A stretch of 64,000 bases of DNA from Rhizobiales bacterium CCH3-A5 (GTDB taxonomy: Bacteria; Pseudomonadota; Alphaproteobacteria; Rhizobiales; Beijerinckiaceae). How positions within the stretch are numbered: the first letter of the stretch is position 1; each line of letters starts with the position of its first letter. Made by a program: the position numbers and the translations under genes. The notes beneath the pieces were generated by a model. The model saw only the letters and a list, made by a program, of their open reading frames with translations, had not been told where the DNA came from and made no database searches. The DNA is taken from NCBI GenBank assembly GCA_001556025.1, contig LSIB01000154.1, positions 30,264 through 94,263 on the forward strand, given 5' to 3'. Shown piece after piece: positions 1-7,505 of this stretch.

Positions 1-2
1 TG

Positions 3-608
3 CGCGGCGCGCTCTCCGAGATCGGCCTCGATACCGACAGGATGAGCGCCGGCCCGACTGCCGGAGGCGCAACCGGCGGACCGTTCGTTCCGTTCAAGGT
101 CGATCCGACGACCGGCCCGTTCGAGGCGACGCTGCATGCGGTTCAGCCGCGCGTCGCGGCCGTGTTCCGTCTGCGCGGGCTGGCCGAAACCCTGCCGCTG
201 CGCCGCCCGATGGATGGCGAGGCCGATTTCAGCTCCAATTACGGCTATCGCGTCGATCCCTTTACGCGAGGCCCGGCCATGCATACCGGCGTCGATTTCC
301 GCGCCGAGCACGGTTCGGCCATTCGCGCGACAGGGCCGGGCAAGGTGATCACGGCCGAGTATTCAGGCGGCTACGGCAACATGGTCGAGATCGAGCACAG
401 CAACGGCATCACCACGCGCTATGCCCATATGTCGGCGATCCTCGCCTCGGTCGGCCAGAGCGTCACGGCGGGAACCGTGCTCGGCCGCGTCGGTTCGACA
501 GGCCGCTCGACCGGCCCGCATCTCCACTACGAGACACGCATCAACGACGAGCCGATGGACCCGACGCGGTTTCTGAAGGCCGGCGCGAAGCTGGCGGGAG
601 CGAAATGA
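3..608 (+). CDS. M23 family metallopeptidase, C-terminal part (5' end outside window)
   Basis: The reading frame is open from the left edge, so the true start is upstream; an ATG at 42 is internal. The visible part is the LytM/peptidase M23 domain, a zinc enzyme that cuts peptide cross-links in murein. The first zinc motif reads HTGVD near position 290 and the second reads HLHYE near position 530, with YAHM between them, as expected for an active family member. The family usually carries an N-terminal membrane or coiled-coil segment that cannot be seen here. Whether it acts as an enzyme or as an activator of amidases is not decidable. It stops at a TGA and is followed by an AT-rich spacer. 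Confidence 0.9.
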   Translation, partial: RGALSEIGLDTDRMSAGPTAGGATGGPFVPFKVDPTTGPFEATLHAVQPRVAAVFRLRGLAETLPLRRPMDGEADFSSNYGYRVDPFTRGPAMHTGVDFRAEHGSAIRATGPGKVITAEYSGGYGNMVEIEHSNGITTRYAHMSAILASVGQSVTAGTVLGRVGSTGRSTGPHLHYETRINDEPMDPTRFLKAGAKLAGAK

Positions 609-610
609 CT

Positions 611-673
611 TGACTTAAGTCAGAATAATTTTGGTTGTAATGCAACCCAGAGGCATCCTAACCTAGCGTTAGG
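611..673. promoter_or_regulatory. Palindrome and small hairpin between M23 gene and AT-rich orphan gene
   Basis: A perfect 12-base palindrome (TGACTTAAGTCA) lies at 611-622, directly after the M23 stop codon. A hairpin with arms CCTAAC and GTTAGG lies at 657-673. There is no T-tract, so neither is a convincing intrinsic terminator. They could be regulator sites or a boundary of the AT-rich insert. Confidence 0.3.
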
Positions 674-711
674 CTGGAGCGTGTCTCCGCCTTAGCGTGG
701 AGGATGCCGCA

Positions 712-1488
712 GTGAGCAGCGTCGCAGAATTTATCAGGAGCATGATTCTTCAGACTGTATTCTATCGATGCGTCGTGACAAGTGTTGTATTTTCGTTCAT
801 TTTGACATGTATTATAGCGATATTTATGGGTGATTTGTCTTTAAAATTGACCTCACCGTTCTACGAATACAGATCCAATAATGGCCCGTGGTTTGTAGTT
901 TCTTTCGTAGTATTTTCTTGCTGCCTATCGGCGCTCGGTTATTTTAGTGAATACAAAGCAAAAGAAGATATATTAACGCCGATCCGGAAAATGCTTGTCG
1001 GTACATGGAAAGTTCGATTTGAATCATGGATCCTTGAAGACGGGAAAATTAGAAAATCTTCGACGCAAGACGTCTGTATTATCAATATTGACAATATAAG
1101 TGCAAAGCTATATATGAACTTCACAATTAACAACAGCGATATATTCTGTGATACCGAATTTGATATCACTAATGTGAATATACAATTTCAAACAGAACCA
1201 AAAAAACTTATATATTTCCATGAAATTGATCTTCAACTCAAAGAGCCGGCTCAATTTAGTAGAACAGAACCTAAATTGACGATGCCAATACTTGGTGTAT
1301 TGGAATTTCGAGTGATAGATGACAAAGTAAATGGTATGTCAGGCTATTGGTATGACGTAAACAATACGATTTGGCACCTCCTCGGACCATCAAAGCTTTT
1401 TGGAAGTGAAACCATTGATGCCGCCCTAGCAAAGGGAGCGACAACGTTTAGAGGTGCACTCCGGTTTGATCGCGTCCAACAGGACTGA
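712..1488 (+). CDS. Hypothetical membrane-anchored protein in AT-rich island
   Basis: No family is recognised. The product (about 258 residues) has two hydrophobic segments near the N-terminus: one rich in V, F and I shortly after the start, and a second around WFVVSFVVFSCCLSALGYF. A soluble, probably cytoplasmic, mixed alpha/beta domain of about 170 residues follows, with the sequence GTWKVRFESW at its beginning. A frame-consistent GTG exists at 697, but the GTG at 712 is preferred because GGAGGA at 699-704 sits 7 bases before it. Base composition is strikingly AT-rich (runs of ata/tta codons) compared with every neighbour, which points to acquisition by transfer. It stands alone, with no partner gene. 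The fold and role are unknown. Confidence 0.75.
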   Translation: MSSVAEFIRSMILQTVFYRCVVTSVVFSFILTCIIAIFMGDLSLKLTSPFYEYRSNNGPWFVVSFVVFSCCLSALGYFSEYKAKEDILTPIRKMLVGTWKVRFESWILEDGKIRKSSTQDVCIINIDNISAKLYMNFTINNSDIFCDTEFDITNVNIQFQTEPKKLIYFHEIDLQLKEPAQFSRTEPKLTMPILGVLEFRVIDDKVNGMSGYWYDVNNTIWHLLGPSKLFGSETIDAALAKGATTFRGALRFDRVQQD

Positions 1489-1522
1489 CAACAGGCAGGC
1501 ACGCTATTGCAGTGAGCGAGAA

Positions 1523-1560
1523 CATCGACCGATCGGTCGGCACCGCCCGATCAGTCGATG
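1523..1560. terminator. Stem-loop overlapping the 3' end of prfB
   Basis: Arms at 1523-1536 and 1546-1560 can pair for about 14 bases around a 9-base loop. The right arm includes the prfB stop codon at 1551-1553. No T-tract follows on either strand, so it may stabilise the mRNA 3' end or act as a weak terminator. Confidence 0.35.
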
Positions 1561-2679
1561 TCCTCGACCTCCACTTCCGTGCCGTAGACCCGCTGCGCCA
1601 GCGACGCCTCCATGAACGGATCGAGCGCGCCGTCGAGCACCTCGGACGGCGCCGTCGAGCTCACCCCGGTGCGCAGGTCCTTCACGAGCTGATAGGGCTG
1701 CAGCACATAGGAGCGGATCTGGTGTCCCCAGCCGATGTCGGTCTTCGAGGCCTGCTCGGCGTTGGCCTTCTCTTCCCGCTTCTTGAGCTCGACCTCGTAC
1801 AGCCTCGCGCGCAGCATGTCCCAGGCCTTGGCCCGGTTCTTGTGCTGCGAACGCTCCTGCTGGCAGGAGACCGCGATCCCTGAGGGGATATGCGTGATGC
1901 GGACGGCAGAGTCAGTCGTGTTGATGTGCTGCCCGCCCGCGCCTTGCGCCCGGTAGGTGTCGATCCGGCAGTCGGATTCGTTGATGTCGATGACGATGCG
2001 GTCATCGACCACCGGATAGACCCAGACCGAGGCGAAGGAGGTCTGCCGCCTTGCATTCGAGTCGAAGGGCGAAATGCGCACCAGCCGGTGGACGCCGCTC
2101 TCCGTCTTCAGCCAGCCATAGGCGTTGTGGCCTTTGAACTGCAGCGTCGCCGACTTGATGCCGGCGGTGTCGCCGTCCTGGTATTCGAGCGTCTCGACCT
2201 TGAGCTTCCGCCGCTCGCCCCAGCGGCGATACATCCGCAGCAGCATCTCGGCCCAGTCCTGGGATTCGGTGCCGCCCGCGCCGGGGTGGATCTCGAGATA
2301 GGTGTCGAGCATGTCGGCCTCGCCCGACAGCAGCGTCTCGACCTGCATCCGGGCGGCTTCGGTCTCGACCGCCTTGATGCCGGCCTCGCCCTCGGCGATC
2401 GAGGCCTGATCACCCTCCATCTCGCCGAGCTCGATGAAGGTGAGCGCGTCCTCGAGATCGCGTTCGAGCTTGCCGATGCCCTCGATCTGCGTTTCCAGCG
2501 ATGTGCGCTCGCGCATCAGCTTCTGCGCGGCCTCTGCGTCGTTCCAGAAGTCGGGACCTTCCGAGAGGGCGTTCAGTTCGGCGAGACGGCGCTGTGCGAC
2601 ATCCCAGTCAAAGATGCCTCCTCAGCAGTCCGATCGACTGCTTGGCGTTGTCGAGTTGAGTCTGGATTTCTGGACGCAT
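1551..2679 (-). CDS. prfB: Peptide chain release factor 2, expressed by programmed +1 frameshift
   Basis: RF2 reads UAA and UGA stop codons and releases the nascent peptide. It is encoded in two frames. The first, from ATG at 2679, gives 23 residues (MRPEIQ...LLRRHL) and ends at TGA 2610-2608. The second begins GAC at 2609 and runs to 1551. The slip site reads CTT TGA C, preceded by AGGAGG three bases upstream of CTT, the classical RF2 autoregulatory frameshift signal. The joined product is 375 residues, the normal length. The anticodon-like SPF tripeptide is at about 203-205 and the catalytic GGQ at about 248-250. In-frame TGA means low RF2 favours the shift, so RF2 regulates its own level. 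It lies downstream of the PBP1A gene on the same strand. Confidence 0.97.
2608..2622 (-). promoter_or_regulatory. prfB programmed frameshift site
   Basis: On the minus strand the site reads AGGAGG, CAT, CTT, TGA, C. The internal Shine-Dalgarno-like AGGAGG (2622-2617) lies three bases before the slippery CTT (2613-2611), and the in-frame TGA is at 2610-2608. This matches the known RF2 frameshift element, in which the peptidyl-tRNA slips by one base on CUU. Confidence 0.95.
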
Positions 2680-2756
2680 GATTCGGTCGCAGGCCTTTGG
2701 TGAAACGAAGCGCCGGGATAAGGGGATTGTTCTGCGCTGTAAATGAGAGGCGCGGG

Positions 2757-2901
2757 GAACCCCTCTCCCGGAGGGAGAGGGGCAGGGGTGAGGGGTCGGC
2801 CCCTTGACCAGTTGCGTGGAAGCTGACCGCACTTCGGTTCAGGCTAACCTCGAAACGTCCGACACCTCACCCCTGCCCCTCTCCTTACAGGAGAGGGGTT
2901 C
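2757..2901. repeat. Composite palindromic repeat, family 1 copy A
   Basis: Two G/C-rich palindromic arms face each other. The left arm at 2757-2794 holds CCCTCTCCCGGAGGGAGAGG followed by GGCAGGGGTGAGG. The right arm at 2863-2901 holds CACCTCACCCCTGCCCC then CTCCTTACAGGAG. The core between them contains GACCAGTTGCG. The same layout recurs at 25739-25883 and 52361-52513, with a single arm at 26251-26290. It occupies the gap between the PBP1A stop and the prfB start. It looks like a BIME/REP-type element. Confidence 0.85.
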
Positions 2902-2911
2902 TTCCAGTGCA

Positions 2912-5359
2912 TCAATACAACCCGCCCGTCCCCGAGCCCACGCCGCGCCCGCCGCCGGGCGAGACGCTGATCGGGGCCGAGCCGTCGCCGGCCGCGCCGA
3001 TGATCGAGTAGCTGTCTGGCGGGGCGGTGCCGGGCTTGAAGGCCTCGAGGATGCCGCCCTCGCCGCCAGACCGCATGCCGGTGCGCGGATCGACGCGGAT
3101 CAGCTTGATGCCGGCGGGCACGCGGAACGGGGTCGCCGGCTTGTCCTTGAGCGCGGCGGCCATGAAATCGCGGAAGATCGGCGCGGCGTACTGGCCGGCG
3201 GTGGCCGAGGTGCCGAGCGATTTGGGCGTGTCGAAGCCCATATAGACGCCCACTGCGAGGTCCGGCGAGAAGCCGACGAACCAGACGTCCTTGGCGTCGT
3301 TGGTCGTGCCGGTCTTGCCCGCGAGCGGCTTGCCGACGGACTTGACCACGGTGGCGGTGCCGGCCTGCACCACGCTCTCCATGATCGAGACCATCTGATA
3401 GGCTGTCAGCGGGTCGATGACCTGGTCGCGGTTGTCGATGAGGCGCGGCTCGCGCTGGTTGTTCCACTTCTCGGCGTCGCAGCCCTCGCAGATGCGCTGG
3501 TCGTGCCGGAAGATCGTCGCGCCCCAGCGGTCCTGGATGCGGTCGATCAGCGTCGGGCGGATGCGCTTGCCGCCATTGACCAGCATGGCGTAGCCGGCGG
3601 TCATGCGCATCACGGTCGTCTCGCCTGCCCCCAGCGACATGGAGAGCACCGGAAGCATGTCGTCATAGACGCCGAAGCGGCGCGAATACTCCGCGATAAG
3701 CGGCATGCCGACATCCTTGGCGAGCCGGACCGTCATCAGGTTCTTCGAGAACTGGATGCCGTAGCGCAGCGTGCGCGGGCCGGTGAACTTGCCGTCGTAG
3801 TTGCTCGGAGCCCAGACGCCGAGGCCGCCACCCTGATCGACCTCGATGGGCGCGTCTAGCACGATCGAGGACGGGGTGTAGCCGTTGTCGAGCGCGGTGG
3901 CGTAGACGAAGGGCTTGAAGGACGAGCCGGGCTGGCGCAGCGCCTGCGTGGCGCGGTTGAAGACCGACTGGTCGTGGGAAAAGCCGCCGACCATGGCGAG
4001 CACGCGACCCGAGAACGGGTCCATCACGGTGATGGCGCCGTTGACCTCGGGAAGCTGGCGCAAACGGACCTGGCCGGGCTTGCCGTCGATCGGTTCGACA
4101 TAAACCACGTCGCCGACGGAGACGGCCTGCGCGACACGGGCGCGACGCGTCCATTTCACGCCTTCGGGGCCGAGCGTCACGGTGGCGCGCTCGGCGCGCA
4201 ACGCGCCGGAGGTCTCGTTCAGGGGATGCAGGCCGATCCGGGCCGCGTCGCCGGTCACGTCGAGCACGACGCCGAGGCGCCAGGGCGCGACGTCGCCGAG
4301 CACCTTGAGCTCGCCGATCGCCAGCCCCCAGTCGCGGGCCGACAGGTCGAGTTTCTGGATCGCGCCGCGCCAGCCGCGCGCCTCGTCGAAGCGCACCAGC
4401 CCGTCGACCAGCGCCTTGCGGGCCTGGAGCTGCATCTTGGGGTCGACCGTGGCGCGCACCGAGAGGCCGCCCTCGAGCAGCTTCTTCTCGCCATAGCGGT
4501 CCTGCAGCTCGCGCCGGATTTCCTCGGCGAAGTAACCGGCCGCGAAATTGTTCGGCGAGACCGTGCGCGGGTTGACCCCGAGCGGCTGGTTCTTGGCGGC
4601 GTCGCCCACGGCGCGGGCGACGTAGCCGTTCTCGACCATGCGATCGATGACGTAGTTGCGGCGCTCGATCGCGCGCTCGCGGTTGCGGAAGGGGTGCAGA
4701 TCGGTCGGAGCCTTGGGCAGGGCGGCGAGATAGGCCGCCTCCTGCAGGTTCAGCTCATGCACCGACTTCCCGAAATAGTTCAGCGCGGCCGCCGCGATGC
4801 CGTAGCTGCCCTGCCCCGGCGCAGGCGCGCCGAGATAGATCTCGTTCAAATAGAGTTCGAGGATCTTGTCCTTCGAATAGGTCGCCTCGATCCGCAGCGC
4901 CACCAGCGCTTCGCGGATCTTGCGCTCGATGTTCTGGTCGGAGCCGACGAGGAAGTTCTTGGCGACCTGCTGCGTGATCGTCGAGGCGCCCTGCGGACGC
5001 CGGCCGGCGGCGCGGTTGCGGAAATTGGTGATCGCGGCGCGCACCAACCCTTCCGGATCGACGCCGACATGCTTGTAGAAATTCTTGTCCTCGGCCGAGA
5101 GCACCGCTTCGATGATCAGCTTGGGCACGGCCTGGATCGGCAGATAGAGCCTGCGCTCGCGGGCGAACTCGGCGATCAGCCCGCCATCGCCGGCATGGAC
5201 GCGCGTCATCACCGGCGGCTCGTAGTTCCGCAACTGCGCGGAATCCGGCAGGTCCTTGGAGAAGTGCCACAGGAAGCCGGCCGCGACGACGGCGCCGACG
5301 ACGAAAACGATCGCGCCGGCGGCGAACAACCATCCGAAGATTCGCAGGATAAACCGCAT
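2912..5359 (-). CDS. mrcA: Penicillin-binding protein 1A (bifunctional murein synthase)
   Basis: This class A PBP (815 residues) polymerises glycan strands and cross-links peptides at the inner membrane. One transmembrane segment follows the start (about residues 8-30). The GT51 glycosyltransferase domain shows the catalytic Glu90 in SAEDKNFYKH, then STITQQVAKN and a LELYLNEIYLG motif. The transpeptidase domain shows SSFK with Ser479, and KTGTT at about 682. The frame extends 71 codons upstream of ATG 5359, but that extension is Arg/Pro-rich and lacks homology features; the chosen start directly precedes the membrane anchor. It lies downstream of the amidase gene with a 142-base gap and upstream of prfB, all leftward, so the first two may share a murein-related transcript. 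Confidence 0.95.
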   Translation of the reverse strand: MRFILRIFGWLFAAGAIVFVVGAVVAAGFLWHFSKDLPDSAQLRNYEPPVMTRVHAGDGGLIAEFARERRLYLPIQAVPKLIIEAVLSAEDKNFYKHVGVDPEGLVRAAITNFRNRAAGRRPQGASTITQQVAKNFLVGSDQNIERKIREALVALRIEATYSKDKILELYLNEIYLGAPAPGQGSYGIAAAALNYFGKSVHELNLQEAAYLAALPKAPTDLHPFRNRERAIERRNYVIDRMVENGYVARAVGDAAKNQPLGVNPRTVSPNNFAAGYFAEEIRRELQDRYGEKKLLEGGLSVRATVDPKMQLQARKALVDGLVRFDEARGWRGAIQKLDLSARDWGLAIGELKVLGDVAPWRLGVVLDVTGDAARIGLHPLNETSGALRAERATVTLGPEGVKWTRRARVAQAVSVGDVVYVEPIDGKPGQVRLRQLPEVNGAITVMDPFSGRVLAMVGGFSHDQSVFNRATQALRQPGSSFKPFVYATALDNGYTPSSIVLDAPIEVDQGGGLGVWAPSNYDGKFTGPRTLRYGIQFSKNLMTVRLAKDVGMPLIAEYSRRFGVYDDMLPVLSMSLGAGETTVMRMTAGYAMLVNGGKRIRPTLIDRIQDRWGATIFRHDQRICEGCDAEKWNNQREPRLIDNRDQVIDPLTAYQMVSIMESVVQAGTATVVKSVGKPLAGKTGTTNDAKDVWFVGFSPDLAVGVYMGFDTPKSLGTSATAGQYAAPIFRDFMAAALKDKPATPFRVPAGIKLIRVDPRTGMRSGGEGGILEAFKPGTAPPDSYSIIGAAGDGSAPISVSPGGGRGVGSGTGGLY

Positions 5360-5501
5360 CGCAGGCCCTGGCCCTAAAGTGTTTTCTGCAGCGCGCCCGA
5401 TAGCGGCATGCGCCGAAACAAGTCTCTCGACCCAACCACGTCTATAACACGGCAGAGATGGCGGAACCGTGGCCTTGCGACCACAATCGCGTCCGACACG
5501 C

Positions 5502-6734
5502 TCATTGCTTGGGCGCGATGACGGCCGCCGCGGCCTTGCCGGCCGGCGCGCGCTCGCGCTCGAAATAGCCATCGATCGCAGCCTCGACGGCCGAGACCGC
5601 CTGAAGCCGCCAACTCTCCGAATTGAGCAGCTCGGCGTCCTTGGGGCTCGACATATAGCCCAATTCGATCAGCACGGAGGGCACGTCGGGCGCGCTGAGC
5701 ACGCGGAAACCGGCCGAGCGGAGCGGCACCTTGTGCATCTTCACCGAACCGCCGAGCCGCTCGACCAGATTGCGCGCGAACACGGAGGAGAAGGTCCGGG
5801 TCTCGCGTTTGGCGAGGTCCATTAAAATGCCGGCTATGTCCTGAACGCCCTCTTCGGATTCGAGCCCGGCGACGGCGTCGGCCTGGTTCTCCTTGGCGGC
5901 GAGCCTGGCCGATTCGGCGTCGGTCGCGCGTTCGGAGCCGGTGTAGACGGTGGCGCCGCGCACCTCCTGCGCCTGCGTCAGCGAATCGGCATGGATCGAG
6001 ATGAACAGGTCCGCGCCGGCCGCTCGTGCGATCGCGACGCGCTCCTGCAGCGGCACGAAGCGGTCGTCATCGCGCGTCATCCGCACGACATAGCGCCCGC
6101 TTGCCTCCAGCTTGCGCTTCAAAGCCGTGCCGAACGCGAGAACGACCGATTTCTCGGAGATCGACGCGACCACCGCGCCGGGGTCGATGCCGCCATGGCC
6201 GGGGTCGATCACAACGACCTGACGCGTCTCGCCGGGAGCCTTGCCGGCTCCGGGCAGCGCCGGCGCGGACACCTCGCGCGCTCTTGCGGCCGATTCGGCC
6301 GCGGCGGCCTGGAACTCGGCGCGGCTCGCGCGCTTCAGTTCGACGACGAGTTCGCCGAAGCCGCCTCGCATCTCGCGGATCTCGGCTTTGGTGACCAGGG
6401 CCGGCTGGGCCAGATCGAGGATGATTCGCGCTTTGTCGGCGGTGAAGAGACCGAAGCGAAAGGCGCTGACGAAACCGGCGCCGCGCCGCGCATTGGCAGG
6501 CTGGACCTGAAAATTCACCGAGGGCAGATCGATGACGGCGCGATCGGGGCCCGCGATCACGGTGGCGGTTACCGCGACCGGCCGCGACAGCGCCATGGTC
6601 AGGCGGACGGTGTCGCCGACCTGCTCGATTTTCGCATCGGTTGCGACGGGGAAGTCGCTTGCCGGCCTGGGATTGGCCACAGCCGTAACGGCGGCGGCGA
6701 GCAGCGCGGCCAGACCAAAGGCCACAGCGCGCAA
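5502..6734 (-). CDS. amiC: N-acetylmuramoyl-L-alanine amidase with AMIN domain (AmiC-like)
   Basis: This periplasmic amidase removes the stem peptide from muramic acid and usually works in daughter-cell separation. The product (about 410 residues) has a signal peptide ending near AVANP, an N-terminal AMIN domain (targeting; FVSAFRFGLF and RIILDLAQPA regions) and a C-terminal amidase_3 domain. The zinc-site sequence DPGHGGIDPG, the FISIHAD motif and a late ELGYMSS segment are typical. No ATG is available: the start is TTG at 6734 or GTG at 6725, and neither has a strong ribosome site, although GAGGGGGG lies about 15 bases before the TTG. The long gap upstream is shared with divergent rne. Confidence 0.92.
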   Translation of the reverse strand: MRAVAFGLAALLAAAVTAVANPRPASDFPVATDAKIEQVGDTVRLTMALSRPVAVTATVIAGPDRAVIDLPSVNFQVQPANARRGAGFVSAFRFGLFTADKARIILDLAQPALVTKAEIREMRGGFGELVVELKRASRAEFQAAAAESAARAREVSAPALPGAGKAPGETRQVVVIDPGHGGIDPGAVVASISEKSVVLAFGTALKRKLEASGRYVVRMTRDDDRFVPLQERVAIARAAGADLFISIHADSLTQAQEVRGATVYTGSERATDAESARLAAKENQADAVAGLESEEGVQDIAGILMDLAKRETRTFSSVFARNLVERLGGSVKMHKVPLRSAGFRVLSAPDVPSVLIELGYMSSPKDAELLNSESWRLQAVSAVEAAIDGYFERERAPAGKAAAAVIAPKQ

Positions 6735-7505
6735 GCGCCCAAGATAGCCCCCCTCGCGCAGCCGGTCTGCGCGATAGCGGCGTGGGCAGGCGCTGCCAGG
6801 GCTCGGGCGGTCGATCAGCGGCGTTGTCCCATTGGCGGTCGGGAATGCTTAACCATAGCGGCGCGAAACCCTAATAAGGGGTTACCATGGCAGCCCTCTC
6901 CCGAAAACAGCCGGCATGCAGCGTCATCGCATTGCCGGCGCGATGTGACTTGCAGAACACGCCCTTGCGGAACACGCCCTCGCAAAACACGCCCTTGCAA
7001 AACATGCCCGGCTGTCTGTAATGAGCTTGGTTGCATTGCGAGGCGGCCCATGGTGCGCATCCGGATCCGAGGATCCGTCGGCGTCCGGGGCCAGCCCCAA
7101 GGCGATCGGCCCATTCCGGGTTCGACCGCCGCAAGTCAACCGCAAACGGATCGTCCGCAGACGGCCGAAGCCGGACGCGCCTGTCTGTCAGGCGTACGGC
7201 CACGTCTCGCGAGCGTGCAATCGCGGTGTGCCCCTGCAGTTTGCCAGGACGCGCCGCAGGTCGGGACATAATGTCGGGGCATACGACGCCGCTTTACACA
7301 ACGGTTGATCGTCTAGACCTGCGGGACCGCGCCGGGCTTCTTGCCTGCGCGGATTTCCCGAGCCGCCATCCTGTCCCGTCCCTTTCGTCCCTCCTGCAAC
7401 TTGCCGGCACAAACCGGCCTTCGCGCGGCGCCCCTGCCCGCGGCAGCGGATCGTTGTCCGCAGCCCGGCGGGTCCTGTCGGCGTGCGCGCCCATGGAAGA
7501 CTCTG
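6735..7505. other. Divergent control region between amidase and rne
   Basis: About 770 bases hold no convincing gene; the reading frames here are shadows with GC-biased composition. It contains an AT-rich inverted repeat (AACCC-taataa-GGGGTT, 6867-6883) suitable for a promoter, four tandem 15-base repeats at 6950-7009, and a long G/C-rich stretch to the rne start. rne mRNAs in other bacteria have long, autoregulatory 5' leaders, so a long leader here is plausible but is an inference. Confidence 0.5.
6950..7009. repeat. Four tandem 15-base repeats upstream of rne
   Basis: Four consecutive units at 6950-6964, 6965-6979, 6980-6994 and 6995-7009 follow the pattern TTGCAGAACACGCCC, with one to three differences between units. 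They are perfectly in register and sit about 500 bases before the rne start. The unit is a multiple of three bases but is not in a supported gene. Confidence 0.9.

Noticed and set aside
1551..2679. prfB as a pseudogene or frameshift error
   Set aside because: The in-frame TGA lies in a perfect programmed-frameshift signal, and both parts give a full-length RF2.
3974..5377. Plus-strand frame across the PBP1A gene
   Set aside because: It is rich in repeated Asp/Arg/Gly/Leu from the opposite strand and matches no family.
6950..7009. CRISPR array
   Set aside because: The 15-base units are directly adjacent with no spacers and no cas genes are present.
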